Source of the DNA: Flavobacterium acetivorans | GTDB taxonomy: Bacteria > Bacteroidota > Bacteroidia > Flavobacteriales > Flavobacteriaceae | Length of the DNA: 64,000 nt | Direction of reading: 5' to 3' | Assembly: GCF_020911885.1 (NCBI RefSeq) | Contig: NZ_CP087132.1 | Coordinates: 2,232,001-2,296,000, forward strand | Part shown: piece by piece, positions 1 to 10,863 of the stretch | Numbering within the stretch: position 1 is the stretch's first letter | How the letters are laid out: every line of letters begins with the position of its first letter | The notes under the pieces: generated by a model | Seen by the model: only the letters and a program-made list of their open reading frames with translations | The model's database searches: none | Told to the model about the DNA's origin: nothing | Position numbers and translations under genes: made by a program

Positions 1-251
1 ATGCTGCGGTGAAAGAATTGAAAAACTTTAAAAACATCAAGAATATTACTGAAGCTTGTGCGAGAATCAGCAAGTTAGAGAATAAATCAGATAATGTTTA
101 CAATAAAGCAGTGTTTGAAATTTTTGAAAATGAAACTGACGCAAAAAATATAATTAAATATAAGGAAGTACTGTCTGTTTTAGAAACAGCAACAGATAAG
201 TGTAAAAGTGTGGCAGGTGTTTTAGAATCAATTGCTGTAAAGCATTCTTAA
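1..251 (+). CDS. PhoU-like (DUF47) phosphate transport accessory protein, C-terminal part
   Basis: The reading frame is open from the window edge (an in-frame GTG at 9 is internal, not a start) to the stop at 249-251, so only about the last 83 residues are visible. They are helical and charged, as in the C-terminal helices of PhoU-like DUF47 proteins. The call rests mainly on position: 30 bases downstream is a PiT phosphate transporter, and DUF47-pit is a very common pair in which the DUF47 protein is thought to modulate the transporter. The visible part carries no catalytic motif. Confidence 0.65.
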   Translation, partial: AAVKELKNFKNIKNITEACARISKLENKSDNVYNKAVFEIFENETDAKNIIKYKEVLSVLETATDKCKSVAGVLESIAVKHS

Positions 252-281
252 TTTAATCAGTTACTTTCTGAAATTACATTT

Positions 282-1628
282 ATGGAATTTACTTTACTTA
301 TAGTTATAATTGTACTGGCTTTAGTCTTTGATTACATCAATGGTTTTCATGATGCGGCCAATGCAATAGCTACCGTTGTTGCCACAAAAGTTTTATCCCC
401 TTTTCAGGCGGTAGTTTGGGCAGCTTTCTTTAATTTTCTGGCTTATTGGGTTTTTGGTTTTGGAGTGGCAGATACGGTTGCTAAAACGGCCAATACGCTT
501 GAGATTAATCTGGTAGTGATTCTCGCCGGTGTTATAGCAGCCATTATTTGGAATTTATTTACCTGGTGGCAGGGGATTCCTTCGAGTTCTTCTCATACTT
601 TAATTGGTGGTTTTGCTGGTGCAGCCATTGCTCATGCCATTGCAGTCCATGGTTTTTTTGAATATACCATTGTTAACGGTGCAGAAATACACAAAGCCTA
701 TTGGTACGATACCGTAAATTGGTATACAGCCGGTAAAGATGGTGGTTTTCCTTCGGGAGTTATGGTCATCGTTGCTTTTATCGTTTTGGCTCCTTTGTTG
801 GGTGCTTTAATGTCGTATTTAATTTCTATTTGGCTTCTTAGTGCTTCTAAAAAAAGTATTTATCCTAAGATATTTACGGCAGTTTTGATGTTGTTAACGA
901 TCTGGTTTGTTGAAAGTCAGATGATTTATTACGATCAAATTAAGAAACCACGTTTTGATTCTCATTTTTGGAGTGTTGTTTTCGAATCACACAATATAAA
1001 ATGGTTCTTAGTTGCTTTTATTATTTTGTCAATCAGTAGTTTTTGTTTGCTATTTAGTAGTTTAAACTTACACCAATCGGCATCTTGGTTGAAAAAGATG
1101 CAGTTATTGTCTTCTGCTGCCTTTAGTTTAGGTCACGGTGGAAATGATTCTCAAAAAGTAATGGGTATTATAGCGGCAGCCGTTACGGTCTATATCCATA
1201 CTAGTGGAATTGCCCAAGAAAGTCTTCCTCATTGGTTGGATGTTGTGCTTCCAAATGAAGAGGGTGATTTCAGAATGCCTGAATGGATTCCTTTGGCGTG
1301 TTATTCTGCTATTGCAGCAGGAACATTGAGTGGTGGATGGAAGATTGTAAAAACAATGGGTTCCAAAATCACAAAAGTGAGTTCTTTTGAAGGTGTAGCT
1401 GCAGAAACTGCCGGAGCATTAACTTTATATTTTACTGAGCATTTCAAGGTGCCTGTAAGTACAACACATACAATTACCGGTTCTATTATCGGTGTTGGTT
1501 TGACTAAAAGGGTCTCGGCGGTTCGTTGGGGAGTTACGGTAAGTCTTTTATGGGCTTGGGTTTTAACCATTCCAATTTCAGCAATTTTAGCTGCATTGAT
1601 TTATTATTTCCTTAGTTTATTCTTTTAA
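282..1628 (+). CDS. pit: PiT-family inorganic phosphate transporter
   Basis: A 448-residue polytopic inner-membrane protein. The two duplicated PiT signatures are visible: an N-terminal GFHDAANAIATVVATKVLSP near residue 22 and a C-terminal GHGGNDSQKVMGIIAAA near residue 285. A second conserved segment, PVSTTHTITGSIIGVG, lies near residue 392. PiT proteins import phosphate, usually as metal-phosphate with protons or sodium. Length is slightly below that of E. coli PitA (499). It follows the DUF47 gene by 30 bases, so the two are probably one operon. A perfect terminator palindrome follows. Confidence 0.93.
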   Translation: MEFTLLIVIIVLALVFDYINGFHDAANAIATVVATKVLSPFQAVVWAAFFNFLAYWVFGFGVADTVAKTANTLEINLVVILAGVIAAIIWNLFTWWQGIPSSSSHTLIGGFAGAAIAHAIAVHGFFEYTIVNGAEIHKAYWYDTVNWYTAGKDGGFPSGVMVIVAFIVLAPLLGALMSYLISIWLLSASKKSIYPKIFTAVLMLLTIWFVESQMIYYDQIKKPRFDSHFWSVVFESHNIKWFLVAFIILSISSFCLLFSSLNLHQSASWLKKMQLLSSAAFSLGHGGNDSQKVMGIIAAAVTVYIHTSGIAQESLPHWLDVVLPNEEGDFRMPEWIPLACYSAIAAGTLSGGWKIVKTMGSKITKVSSFEGVAAETAGALTLYFTEHFKVPVSTTHTITGSIIGVGLTKRVSAVRWGVTVSLLWAWVLTIPISAILAALIYYFLSLFF

Positions 1629-1650
1629 AATAGATCATAAAATCAGATAC

Positions 1651-1688
1651 AAAAAACCATTAACAATTGTTAATGGTTTTTTGTTTTT
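1651..1688 (+). terminator. Rho-independent terminator after pit
   Basis: Bases 1651-1682 form a perfect palindrome: an A-run, CCATTAAC, its complement, then a T-run, followed by further T-rich sequence. It lies 23 bases after the pit stop codon. Because it is symmetrical it could also stop leftward transcription from the OsmC gene at 1806. Confidence 0.8.
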
Positions 1689-1805
1689 GTCCAAAATAGG
1701 ATTGTATGATTTAGAGATTGGTTTGGTGAAAGTAGTCTATAATGGTGAAATCATTTTATTTATATTCAATATTGGAAATCTGGAATTTAGTTGCTGTATT
1801 TGTAA

Positions 1806-2204
1806 TTATTCCTGATGTAATTCGGTCTTAATTTCGATTGGATTGCTTAAAATAAGGTGTATCGGACATTTATTTGCAATGGCTAATAATCTTATTTTTT
1901 GATCCGCGTCCAGGTCTCCAAATAGTTGAATTGAACGCTCAATTTTGGTTTTATTTTCTGATGGATCTCTATCGAGTGTGACTTCGACTTTTACCTCAGT
2001 TAAATTCCATTTTTTTCTGTCGGCATACATCCGTAAGGTAATGCTGGTACAGGCAGCTAGCGAAGAGGCGAGCAACTCTTTAGAGTCAAACCCTAAATCA
2101 TTTCCGCCATTACTTTCGGGTTCATCAGCGATTAGGATATGATTAGGAGATTTTATTTCTGTTTTGTACAGTTGCGTACCAATGTGCGCTGCTATTTTAG
2201 TCAT
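1806..2204 (-). CDS. OsmC-family peroxiredoxin-like protein
   Basis: A 132-residue protein of the OsmC/Ohr family, thiol-dependent reductases of organic hydroperoxides. Two conserved cysteines are visible, one in SSLAACTSITLRMY and one in NKCPIHLIL near the C terminus. The SNGGNDLGFDSKELL segment before the first cysteine is typical of the YhfA-like OsmC subgroup. The ATG overlaps the TGA of the upstream pirin gene by four bases (ATGA), so the two are translationally coupled. I infer an oxidative-stress role; the substrate is unknown. Confidence 0.85.
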   Translation of the reverse strand: MTKIAAHIGTQLYKTEIKSPNHILIADEPESNGGNDLGFDSKELLASSLAACTSITLRMYADRKKWNLTEVKVEVTLDRDPSENKTKIERSIQLFGDLDADQKIRLLAIANKCPIHLILSNPIEIKTELHQE

Positions 2205-3091
2205 AATCGATAGTGTTTATTTTGCTCAGGAAGTGGTACAAATTCATTTTCGCCGGGAACTTTATCAAAAGTTTGTGCCAGCCATTTGTCTTTAGCTTTT
2301 TCAATAAGTTCTTTGGTTGAAGCTACAAAATTCCAATAGATAATTCTTTCTTCGGGAAAAGCTTCTCCTCCAAAAATATAGATAGTTGTGTTTTCTGCCA
2401 TATCAAAACTGCAAAGTTTACTGTCTTTAGCAACCAAAAGTTGTTTGGGTTCAAATATATGACCATCACTTTCAATGCTGCCTTCTAAAATATATAAGCC
2501 GCTTTCGCCAAATAGATGTTCTCCAATAGTAACCGTTTGACGATTGCTGCTTTTTAATTCTAAAAGATATAGCGGACTGTAAACTGGAACTGGTGATTTT
2601 TTGCCTAGAACCTCGCCAGCGATGAGCTTAAATGCAACATTTCCCAGTTGCCATTCAGGAATTTCATTCTCAGGAACATGAAGAAAGGAAGGTTCTATTT
2701 CTTCCAATTCCTTTGGTATAGCTACCCAAATTTGAAGACCGTGTAACATTTTATCGGAATCACGTAAATACTCAGGTGTTCGCTCTGAATGGACAATTCC
2801 TTTTCCTGCAGTCATCCAGTTGATTTGTCCGGGTTTGATTTCTATTTCGGTTCCCAGACTGTCTTTGTGCATAATACTTCCTTCAAACAAGTAAGTCAAA
2901 GTGGAAAGTCCAATGTGAGGATGCGGTGGAACATCGAGATTTTCGTAATTACTCATACAAGTTGGTCCCATGTGGTCAATGAATGCAAATGGTCCTACCA
3001 TTCTTTTTTCTCGAAAGGGAAGCAATCGTCCTACCATAAAATTACCAATATTACTTGGACGTTCTTCTATTATCATTTTTATATTTGACAT
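2201..3091 (-). CDS. Pirin family protein
   Basis: A 296-residue bicupin. The N-terminal pirin domain (about 20-125) contains the metal-binding HPHIGLSTLTYLFEG segment and a further histidine/glutamate stretch (GIVHSERTPE). The C-terminal pirin_C domain spans roughly 175-285. Some bacterial pirins act as quercetin dioxygenases and others bind regulatory partners, so the exact activity cannot be read from sequence. It forms a two-gene operon with the OsmC gene, a pairing common in Bacteroidota and suggestive of redox stress. Confidence 0.88.
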   Translation of the reverse strand: MSNIKMIIEERPSNIGNFMVGRLLPFREKRMVGPFAFIDHMGPTCMSNYENLDVPPHPHIGLSTLTYLFEGSIMHKDSLGTEIEIKPGQINWMTAGKGIVHSERTPEYLRDSDKMLHGLQIWVAIPKELEEIEPSFLHVPENEIPEWQLGNVAFKLIAGEVLGKKSPVPVYSPLYLLELKSSNRQTVTIGEHLFGESGLYILEGSIESDGHIFEPKQLLVAKDSKLCSFDMAENTTIYIFGGEAFPEERIIYWNFVASTKELIEKAKDKWLAQTFDKVPGENEFVPLPEQNKHYRL

Positions 3092-3283
3092 TTTGGGTGT
3101 TTTTTGAACTATAAATTTAAGAAATTAATCTTCTATATTTAGATTATTGAATAGTAAGATGATTTTCGGTTGGATAGTTTTGATAAAATGTCATGTGCAA
3201 ATCATGACTTTTCTCCTAGTTTTAGTAGTTAGAACTAAAGTTATTGTTCGTCAGTTAGATTTGCTTCGTATTGAAAGCTCTTT

Positions 3284-3799
3284 TTAATTGATTCCGCTTA
3301 AATTTTTATGGATGCGCCTTCTTTTAAAGTGGGTTTGGCGAAGGTCTTTTTCTCCAGAAATAATACTGATGTTTCCGTCAATTTCAAGCATGGCCAGTTT
3401 TACATCTGTAAAATGTTCGACTCCATGTTCCCGCATGGCTTCTTTTAATTCTTCGGATGTGATATTTAGTTTGCTTAAGGTTTTAAAATCCAGATTTCCG
3501 TTGTGAATGAGGATTTCGGGTTTGTCTTGCATTAAATTACTTAGTTTAGGATATTTATACATCAATTTTTTGAAAACAAAATTGATTGTAAAAAGAACTG
3601 TTGCAGCTGCTATACCGCCCCAAAGACTACTGTTGTTTCCTACCATGGCGTTTTGAACGGCGTTGCTTATCAGTAAAATCAGAATAACATCGGCCGTGTT
3701 GAGCTGTGATAATTCTTTTTTGCCAAATAAGCGCAACGCAATCAGCATAAATAGGTATACGCTTGTACTTCGGATAATAATGTCAAGATAGGGGTTCAT
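3284..3799 (-). CDS. DUF421 (YetF-like) membrane protein
   Basis: A 171-residue protein with about three N-terminal membrane helices (residues 5-80), followed by a soluble domain containing LTSEELKEAMREHG-type helices and a short beta segment (KLAMLEIDGNISIISG). This matches the DUF421/YetF family, whose role is not firmly known. The start at 3799 is the first methionine and places the first helix right at the N terminus. It stands alone, with gaps of about 190 and 75 bases to its neighbours. Confidence 0.82.
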   Translation of the reverse strand: MNPYLDIIIRSTSVYLFMLIALRLFGKKELSQLNTADVILILLISNAVQNAMVGNNSSLWGGIAAATVLFTINFVFKKLMYKYPKLSNLMQDKPEILIHNGNLDFKTLSKLNITSEELKEAMREHGVEHFTDVKLAMLEIDGNISIISGEKDLRQTHFKRRRIHKNLSGIN

Positions 3800-3874
3800 A
3801 TTTTTAAGTGTTCAGTCTCGGTGTTCAAATCCGTAGCAGGCTGAGAACTGCAGCTGAGACTGAACAGTTTAAAA

Positions 3875-5245
3875 CTATTTTAGTTTGAAATTTTTCTCGA
3901 TGGCTCTAATCATTTCACCGGCAATGTCTTTGTTTGTAGCTCCTTCTATTCCTTCTAAACCTGGGGAAGAATTTACCTCCAGTAATAAAGGACCTTTAGA
4001 AGAACGAATGATATCAACACCGGCCACTTTTAAGTCCATTGCTTTGGCTGCTTTTATGGCGATGCGCTTTTCTTCGCTGGTTGCTTTTATTACTGATGCT
4101 GTTCCGCCAAGGTGAATGTTGGCTCTGAATTCTCCTGGCATGGCTTCACGCTGAATGGAGGCTACTACTTTGCCGTCTATTACAAAACAGCGAATGTCTT
4201 TTCCGTTTGCTTCTTTGATGAATTCTTGAACTAATATGTTGGCATTTAAGCTTTTGAAAGCGTTGATTACACTTTCGGCAGCTTTTTTAGTTTCGGCTAA
4301 TACAACACCTTTTCCCTGAGTTCCTTCGAGTAATTTTACAATTAGAGGTGGGCCTCCAACCATTTTTATCAAATCGTTGGTATCTAAAGGAGAATTAGCA
4401 AAACCGGTTGTTGGTATTCCTATTCCGCTATTGAGTAGTAACTGTAATGAAAATAATTTATCACGTGATTGGGTGATTGCTGATGCTGAATTTAAACAGA
4501 AGACTTTTAATGCTTCAAATTGTCTTGTTAAAGCACAACCATAAAAAGTGATACTAGGTCTTATTCTTGGAATAATAGCATCAAATTGATTTAAAATTAT
4601 TCCTCCTCGATAGTGAATTTCAGGTGTTTTTGCATCTAGTTTCATGTAGCATTCCTTGATGTTCAAAAAATGCATTTCGTGTCCACGCATTTCGCCAGCT
4701 TCCATGATTCGTTTGTTGCTGTACAGTTCAGGATTACTTGCTAAAACACCAATGCGAAGACCTGAACTGGCTTTCTCGGAGTTTTTATATAATTCTTTGA
4801 GGTTGTCTGAGCTGGGCTGTCCTAAAAGGTATTTTTGTTCCGGATCAACAAGAACCCTTCCGCTCATGGCTTCTCTGCCCAAAAGCATTCTGAAACCCAT
4901 AGAGTCTCTATTGGTTAATGTCATTTCTATAGGCCAATTTGAATCCCCAATCTTCAAGGAAGTCTGAATAACGTAACGTTGTTCTCTAAATCCACTAGAA
5001 CTTTTTACGATTCTTTTGTCAATTAGCGGCGCCTCACAATGGATTACTGTCTTTAAGTTGTTTTGGATAGGATTAATGTCAAATTTCACCCAATTAGTGT
5101 CGTTTTTAATGAACGGAGCTATGTTTATGGCATGTAAAGCAGAGGTCTTAGCTCCTGAATCTACACGGGCTTTGATTGTAGGAATTCCTAATTCAGGAAA
5201 TGAACACCATTCTTCACTGCCTAGTATAACTTTGTTTTGAGACAT
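3875..5245 (-). CDS. RimB-like retropepsin/zinc protease domain fused to RimK-type ATP-grasp ligase
   Basis: A 456-residue two-domain protein. Residues 1-140 match the RimB/ATP-dependent zinc protease family, with the aspartate motif [13 protein letters not shown] near residue 28 and [16 protein letters not shown] near 120. Residues 165-455 form a RimK-like ATP-grasp ligase, with the ATP-binding segment [19 protein letters not shown], the metal site [14 protein letters not shown] and a C-terminal [14 protein letters not shown]. RimK adds glutamates to the C terminus of ribosomal protein S6, and RimB homologues can cleave or regulate the product. Elsewhere the two are usually separate neighbours; here they are one chain. 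Substrate unproven. Confidence 0.85.
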   Translation of the reverse strand: MSQNKVILGSEEWCSFPELGIPTIKARVDSGAKTSALHAINIAPFIKNDTNWVKFDINPIQNNLKTVIHCEAPLIDKRIVKSSSGFREQRYVIQTSLKIGDSNWPIEMTLTNRDSMGFRMLLGREAMSGRVLVDPEQKYLLGQPSSDNLKELYKNSEKASSGLRIGVLASNPELYSNKRIMEAGEMRGHEMHFLNIKECYMKLDAKTPEIHYRGGIILNQFDAIIPRIRPSITFYGCALTRQFEALKVFCLNSASAITQSRDKLFSLQLLLNSGIGIPTTGFANSPLDTNDLIKMVGGPPLIVKLLEGTQGKGVVLAETKKAAESVINAFKSLNANILVQEFIKEANGKDIRCFVIDGKVVASIQREAMPGEFRANIHLGGTASVIKATSEEKRIAIKAAKAMDLKVAGVDIIRSSKGPLLLEVNSSPGLEGIEGATNKDIAGEMIRAIEKNFKLK

Positions 5246-5323
5246 ATATCAATTTTGTTTAGACTTTTTATAAAAACCAAATGTAAATATTTGTTTTTAA
5301 AAAAATGTTTAATTTCTATAAAG

Positions 5324-5362
5324 AATCAGCCCGTTATGTTATAAAAACGTAACGGGCTGATT
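5324..5362 (-). terminator. Terminator downstream of clpC
   Basis: AATCAGCCCGTTA at 5324-5336 pairs exactly with TAACGGGCTGATT at 5350-5362, giving a 13-bp stem with a 13-base loop. It lies just past the stop of the leftward clpC gene. The tail after the stem on the minus strand is only moderately T-rich. Confidence 0.7.
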
Positions 5363-5384
5363 GGCTTGTTGCAGATAGAATTAA

Positions 5385-7934
5385 CTATAGATTAGTTGGT
5401 TCAATTGCTTTTTTTATTTTTACTGTCAATTCTTGAACGCCATCTTCGATATCCATAAAAATTTCATCGCCAGAAGCAATTTTAGAAGTGATTATCTCTT
5501 CGGCAAGTGCATCTTCTACATATTTTTGAATGGCTCTTTTTAGCGGTCTTGCTCCAAATTGCTTGTCAAATCCTTTTTCAGCAATAAATGCTTTGGCTTT
5601 ATCGGAAAGACTTAAATGATATCCTAAATCGGCTATTCTGGCATATAATTTTTTCAATTCAATTTCGATGATCAAATCGATATCGTGTTTTTCTAATGTA
5701 TTGAATACGATTACATCATCAATTCGATTTAAAAACTCTGGAGCAAAGGTTTTCTTTAAAGCGCTTTCAATAATACTTTTAGAGTTGTCCTCGGCATTTG
5801 CAGTTCTTGCAGCAGTACCAAATCCGACACCTTGTCCAAAATCTTTTAATTGTCTGGCTCCAACATTAGAAGTCATGATGATTATAGTGTTTTTGAAGTC
5901 AATTTTTCGACCTAAACTATCGGTTAAATAGCCATCATCCAATACTTGCAATAACATATTGAAGACATCTGGATGTGCTTTTTCAATCTCATCTAATAAA
6001 ACTACACAATAAGGTTTTCTGCGGACTTTTTCAGTCAATTGACCGCCTTCTTCATAACCTACGTATCCCGGAGGTGCTCCAACTAAACGTGAAATGGCAA
6101 ATTTTTCCATGTATTCGCTCATGTCAATTCGAATCAATGCATCTTCAGAATCAAATAATTCTTTGGCTAGTACTTTGGCTAATTGTGTTTTTCCAACTCC
6201 TGTTTGTCCAAGGAAAATAAACGAACCTATTGGTCGGTTTGGGTCTTTTAAACCGGCACGATTTCTTTGGATGGCACGGGCAATTTTTAAAACCGCTTCT
6301 TTTTGACCAATAACCTTGCTTTCGATTAACTCTGGTAATTTAGCTAATTTATTGCTCTCGGTTTGTGCGATACGATTGACCGGAATTCCCGTCATCATTG
6401 AAACTACATCGGCAACATTATCTTCTGTAACCTCAATACGGTTGTTTTTAGCATCTTCTTCCCATTGTTCTTGGGCAATAGCGAGGTCTTTTTCAATGCG
6501 TTTCTCGTCATCGCGAAGTTTGGCTGCCTCTTCGTATTTTTGTTTTTTAACGACTACATTCTTCAATTCTCTAATATCTTCTAATTGACGCTCTAAATCA
6601 AGAATCTTTTTTGGAACTTCAATATTGGTGATGTGAACGCGTGAACCCGCTTCGTCCAAAGCATCGATAGCTTTGTCCGGTAAGAATCGTTCAGACATAT
6701 AGCGATCTGTTAGCTTTACGCAAGCTTCAATTGCTTCTGGCGAATAAGTAACATTGTGATGGTCTTCGTATTTGTTTTTTACATTGTTTAAAATGGTAAT
6801 CGTTTCTTCAACAGATGTTGGTTCGACAATTATTTTTTGAAAACGTCTTTCTAAGGCGCCGTCTTTTTCAATGTATTGTCTGTATTCGTCTAGGGTTGTT
6901 GCTCCGATGCATTGGATTTCGCCTCTTGCTAAAGCGGGTTTGAACATATTCGAAGCATCCAATGAACCTGTAGCTCCGCCAGCACCAACAATGGTATGAA
7001 TTTCGTCAATAAAAAGAATGATATCGTCATTTTTTTCCAATTCATTCATCACTGCTTTCATGCGCTCTTCAAATTGTCCGCGGTATTTAGTTCCGGCGAC
7101 AAGGCTGGCTAAATCTAAAGTTACCACGCGTTTATTGAATAAGATGCGGGAAACTTTCTTTTGTATGATGCGTAAGGCTAAACCTTCGGCAATGGCCGAT
7201 TTTCCAACTCCAGGTTCTCCGATAAGAAGGGGGTTGTTCTTTTTACGACGGCTCAAAATTTGACAAACGCGCTCAATTTCTTTCTCGCGTCCTACAACAG
7301 GGTCTAGTTTTCCTTCTTCGGCCATTTCGGTCAAATCTCTTCCGAAATTATCTAAAACAGGTGTTTTGGATTTTTTGTTTGATTTGTTAGCCGGATTATT
7401 AAAATTCCCTTCTTTCAGACTGTCATCTTGTCCTAAATCGTCATTATAAGAGTCACTCGCTTTAGGCAAGTTCTCTAAAAAATCGTCTTCGTTTGGAGTC
7501 ATATTTAAGTATTGTTCTTTAGCTACATCATAATCAATCTTTAATTTGTTGAGCAGCTTGGTTGTTGGATCGTTTTCATTTCTTAAAATGCACAATAATA
7601 AATGTGCCGTGCTAATGGAGGAACTTTGAAAAACTTTTGCTTCTAAGAAAGTGGTTTTTAAAGCACGCTCAGCCTGACGTGTCAGGTGCAGGTTTTTCTT
7701 TTCGATATTAGTATCTATGCTAGGGCTTGCAGGGCTTAAGATTTCTACTTTTCTACGTAAATGATCTAAATCGACTGAAAGGTTGTTTAATATTTGAATT
7801 GCCTTACCATTACCATCTCTGAGGATACCTAGCATTAAATGCTCGGTTCCTATAAAGTCATGCCCCAATCGCAAAGCTTCTTCTTTGCTATAGGTAATAA
7901 CGTCTTTTACTCTAGGTGAAAAATTATCATCCAT
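5385..7934 (-). CDS. clpC: ATP-dependent Clp protease ATP-binding subunit ClpC
   Basis: An 849-residue Hsp100 unfoldase that feeds substrates to ClpP. Visible in order: two N-terminal Clp_N repeats (about 1-145, with [15 protein letters not shown]); a charged linker; AAA domain 1 with Walker [10 protein letters not shown] and Walker [16 protein letters not shown]; a UVR/coiled-coil middle segment (about 450-500); AAA domain 2 with Walker [10 protein letters not shown] and Walker [17 protein letters not shown]; and the ClpB_D2-small C terminus. The UVR-type middle region and length favour ClpC over ClpB. It is divergent from gyrA across a 254-base intergenic region. Confidence 0.95.
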   Translation of the reverse strand: MDDNFSPRVKDVITYSKEEALRLGHDFIGTEHLMLGILRDGNGKAIQILNNLSVDLDHLRRKVEILSPASPSIDTNIEKKNLHLTRQAERALKTTFLEAKVFQSSSISTAHLLLCILRNENDPTTKLLNKLKIDYDVAKEQYLNMTPNEDDFLENLPKASDSYNDDLGQDDSLKEGNFNNPANKSNKKSKTPVLDNFGRDLTEMAEEGKLDPVVGREKEIERVCQILSRRKKNNPLLIGEPGVGKSAIAEGLALRIIQKKVSRILFNKRVVTLDLASLVAGTKYRGQFEERMKAVMNELEKNDDIILFIDEIHTIVGAGGATGSLDASNMFKPALARGEIQCIGATTLDEYRQYIEKDGALERRFQKIIVEPTSVEETITILNNVKNKYEDHHNVTYSPEAIEACVKLTDRYMSERFLPDKAIDALDEAGSRVHITNIEVPKKILDLERQLEDIRELKNVVVKKQKYEEAAKLRDDEKRIEKDLAIAQEQWEEDAKNNRIEVTEDNVADVVSMMTGIPVNRIAQTESNKLAKLPELIESKVIGQKEAVLKIARAIQRNRAGLKDPNRPIGSFIFLGQTGVGKTQLAKVLAKELFDSEDALIRIDMSEYMEKFAISRLVGAPPGYVGYEEGGQLTEKVRRKPYCVVLLDEIEKAHPDVFNMLLQVLDDGYLTDSLGRKIDFKNTIIIMTSNVGARQLKDFGQGVGFGTAARTANAEDNSKSIIESALKKTFAPEFLNRIDDVIVFNTLEKHDIDLIIEIELKKLYARIADLGYHLSLSDKAKAFIAEKGFDKQFGARPLKRAIQKYVEDALAEEIITSKIASGDEIFMDIEDGVQELTVKIKKAIEPTNL

Positions 7935-8188
7935 AATATATTTGGTATATGTAAATTTAGTGATTTAACAAATTAAAAACAAAAATCATTCCTTTGTTGA
8001 ATCATGTCAGCTAAGAGACAAAAAAAAACAATAGAATAACAGGAAAACGGCCTTAATTTAGTAAACAAAAACAATGTTAATTTGTTAATAAATCCTTGAA
8101 ATTAATGAGTAAATATGCCTTTAAAAATTTCTAAAAGACGTATATTGGCACGTTTTGAAACTAATATAATTTTTTAATATAACAACTT

Positions 8189-10810
8189 ATGTCTGAAGGA
8201 GAAAAGTTAATTCCTATTAACATAGAAGATGAAATGAAATCAGCTTACATTGATTATTCAATGTCAGTAATTGTATCAAGGGCGCTTCCAGATGTTAGAG
8301 ATGGTTTGAAACCAGTACATCGAAGAGTTCTTTATGGAATGTATGATTTAGGAGTTTTTTCAAATAAAGCCCATAAAAAATCCGCCAGAATTGTCGGAGA
8401 AGTTTTAGGAAAGTATCACCCGCATGGAGATACATCCGTTTATGACGCGATGGTTCGTATGGCTCAAGAATGGAGCATGCGTTATTTATTAGTTGATGGT
8501 CAAGGTAACTTTGGTTCTGTTGATGGTGATAGCCCGGCAGCCATGCGTTATACTGAGGCCAGAATGAAAAAGATTTCGGAAGAAATCATGGCAGATATCG
8601 AAAAAGAAACAGTTGATTTTCAACTAAACTTTGATGATACTTTGTATGAGCCAAAAGTAATGCCAACGAGAGTTCCAACTTTATTGGTCAATGGAGCGAC
8701 TGGAATTGCTGTAGGTATGGCAACTAATATGCCTCCACACAATTTAACAGAAGTGATCAATGGTACCTTAGCGTATTTAGATAATAATGATATTGAAATA
8801 GACGAATTGATGAATCATATTAAAGCACCAGATTTTCCAACTGGAGGTGTTATATATGGTTATGAAGGCGTACGTGAAGCTTTTAAAACAGGAAGAGGTC
8901 GTATTGTTATGCGTGCCAAGGTTGGTTTTGAAGAAGTAGACGGAAGGGAATCAATCATTGTTACTGAAATTCCATATCAGGTTAATAAAGCTGATATGAT
9001 TAAGCGTACAGCTGACTTGGTTAATGAAAAGAAAATTGAGGGAATTGCTAATATTCGTGATGAATCAGATAGAAACGGGATGCGTATCGTTTATATTTTG
9101 AAACGAGATGCAACTCCAAATGTTGTTTTAAATACCCTTTATAAGTATACACAGCTACAGTCTTCATTTAGTGTTAATAATATTGCATTAGTAAAAGGGC
9201 GCCCACAAATGTTGAATCTAAAAGATATGATTCATTATTTTATTGAGCACCGTCATGATGTTGTGGTTCGTAGAACACAATTCGAATTACGAAAAGCCGA
9301 AGAGAGAGCGCATATTCTGGAAGGTTTAATCATTGCTTCGGATAATATTGACGAAGTAATTGCTTTAATTAGAAGTTCTAAGAATACAGAAGAAGCTCGT
9401 GAAAAATTAATCGAAAGATTTAAATTATCTGATATTCAAGCTCGTGCTATTGTTGAGATGCGTTTGCGTCAGTTAACAGGTCTGGAGCAAGATAAATTAA
9501 GAGCAGAGTACGAAGAGTTGATGAAGTTAATTGAGCATTTGAAAGCTTTATTAGCCGATGTTGTTTTAAGAACCAATTTAATCAAAGAAGAGCTGGTTGA
9601 AATTCGTGATAAATACGGAGATGAGCGTCGTTCTATTATTGAATATTCAGGAGGAGATGTGAGTATTGAAGATTTAATTGCTGATGAGAATGTGGTAATT
9701 ACAATATCTCATGCAGGTTACATCAAACGTACTAATTTGTCTGAATATAAAACCCAAAATAGAGGTGGAGTTGGTCAAAAAAGTGCCGGAACAAGAGATC
9801 AAGATTTCTTAGAGCACATGTTTGTGGCTACCAATCACCAATATATGATGTTCTTTACTCAAAAAGGAAAATGTTTCTGGATGCGCGTGTATGAAATACC
9901 GGAAGGAAGTAAAACAGCCAAAGGTAGAGCAATCCAGAATTTGATTAATATAGAAAGTGACGATAAAGTAAAAGCATTTATTTGTACTCAAGACTTGAAA
10001 GACCAGGAGTATATTAAGAGTCATAACTTAGTTATGGTCACTAAAAAAGGTCAGGTTAAGAAAACATCTTTAGAGAAATATTCTAAACCTAGAGTAAATG
10101 GTGTTGCTGCTATCACTATTAAGGAAGGTGATGAGTTATTAGAAGCGAAATTAACGAATGGTGAAAGCCAAATTATTTTAGCAGTAAAATCTGGTAAATT
10201 AGTTCGTTTTGAGGAAACTAAAACCCGTCCGATGGGAAGAACAGCATCAGGAGTTCGTGGAATTACTCTTAAAGATGATACTGACGAAGTAATTGGTATG
10301 GTTACTGTAAATGATATGAGCAGTGAGATTTTAGTTGTGGCTGAAAACGGTTACGGAAAACGCTCTAGTCTTGATGAGTATAGAATTACTAACCGAGGTG
10401 GAAAAGGAGTAAAAACATTAAATATTACCGAAAAAACAGGAAAACTAATTTCTATTAATGCAGTAACGGATGCTGATGATTTAATGATTATTAATAAATC
10501 AGGATTAACCATTAGAATGGCTGTTGAAGACTTAAGGGTTATGGGACGTGCTACCCAAGGGGTTAAGTTGATTAATATTAAAGGTAAAGATTCCATTGCA
10601 GCTGTTACAAAAGTGATGAAAGATGATGTTGCTGAAGTGGTGGTAGATGAAGACGGTAATGTTGTGGAAACCGAAGCAATCGAAAGAGTAAAACCGGTAT
10701 TGGAAGTTTTAGAAGATGAAGGAGTTTCAGAAGAGGATGAAGACGAAGATGATGAAGAGGAGGAGCTAGATGAAGAAGTTGATGAAGAGGATTCTGAAGA
10801 CGAAGCATAA
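8189..10810 (+). CDS. gyrA: DNA gyrase subunit A
   Basis: An 873-residue type IIA topoisomerase subunit that introduces negative supercoils with GyrB. The catalytic tyrosine is Y121 in [10 protein letters not shown]. The quinolone region reads [12 protein letters not shown], placing Thr82 and Asp86 at the positions of E. coli Ser83 and Asp87; I recall threonine as wild type in Flavobacterium, so I do not read it as resistance. The C-terminal beta-propeller (about 500-820) has the usual GyrA repeats, including the GyrA-box-like QNRGGVGQK. The last ~35 residues are almost all Asp/Glu, an acidic tail that begins after the propeller. Confidence 0.97.
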   Translation: MSEGEKLIPINIEDEMKSAYIDYSMSVIVSRALPDVRDGLKPVHRRVLYGMYDLGVFSNKAHKKSARIVGEVLGKYHPHGDTSVYDAMVRMAQEWSMRYLLVDGQGNFGSVDGDSPAAMRYTEARMKKISEEIMADIEKETVDFQLNFDDTLYEPKVMPTRVPTLLVNGATGIAVGMATNMPPHNLTEVINGTLAYLDNNDIEIDELMNHIKAPDFPTGGVIYGYEGVREAFKTGRGRIVMRAKVGFEEVDGRESIIVTEIPYQVNKADMIKRTADLVNEKKIEGIANIRDESDRNGMRIVYILKRDATPNVVLNTLYKYTQLQSSFSVNNIALVKGRPQMLNLKDMIHYFIEHRHDVVVRRTQFELRKAEERAHILEGLIIASDNIDEVIALIRSSKNTEEAREKLIERFKLSDIQARAIVEMRLRQLTGLEQDKLRAEYEELMKLIEHLKALLADVVLRTNLIKEELVEIRDKYGDERRSIIEYSGGDVSIEDLIADENVVITISHAGYIKRTNLSEYKTQNRGGVGQKSAGTRDQDFLEHMFVATNHQYMMFFTQKGKCFWMRVYEIPEGSKTAKGRAIQNLINIESDDKVKAFICTQDLKDQEYIKSHNLVMVTKKGQVKKTSLEKYSKPRVNGVAAITIKEGDELLEAKLTNGESQIILAVKSGKLVRFEETKTRPMGRTASGVRGITLKDDTDEVIGMVTVNDMSSEILVVAENGYGKRSSLDEYRITNRGGKGVKTLNITEKTGKLISINAVTDADDLMIINKSGLTIRMAVEDLRVMGRATQGVKLINIKGKDSIAAVTKVMKDDVAEVVVDEDGNVVETEAIERVKPVLEVLEDEGVSEEDEDEDDEEEELDEEVDEEDSEDEA

Positions 10811-10863
10811 TCTGTTAATATTGAATAAACAAGAATAATTATTAAATACAAAAATTGAATTTT

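Noticed and set aside
8189..10810. Quinolone-resistance substitution at GyrA Thr82
   Set aside because: Threonine at this position is, as I recall, wild type in Flavobacterium; no resistance claim is supported.
10351..10851. Serine-rich ORF on the minus strand opposite the gyrA end
   Set aside because: It is the antisense of the Asp/Glu tail codons, which read as poly-Ser; gyrA is certain on the other strand.
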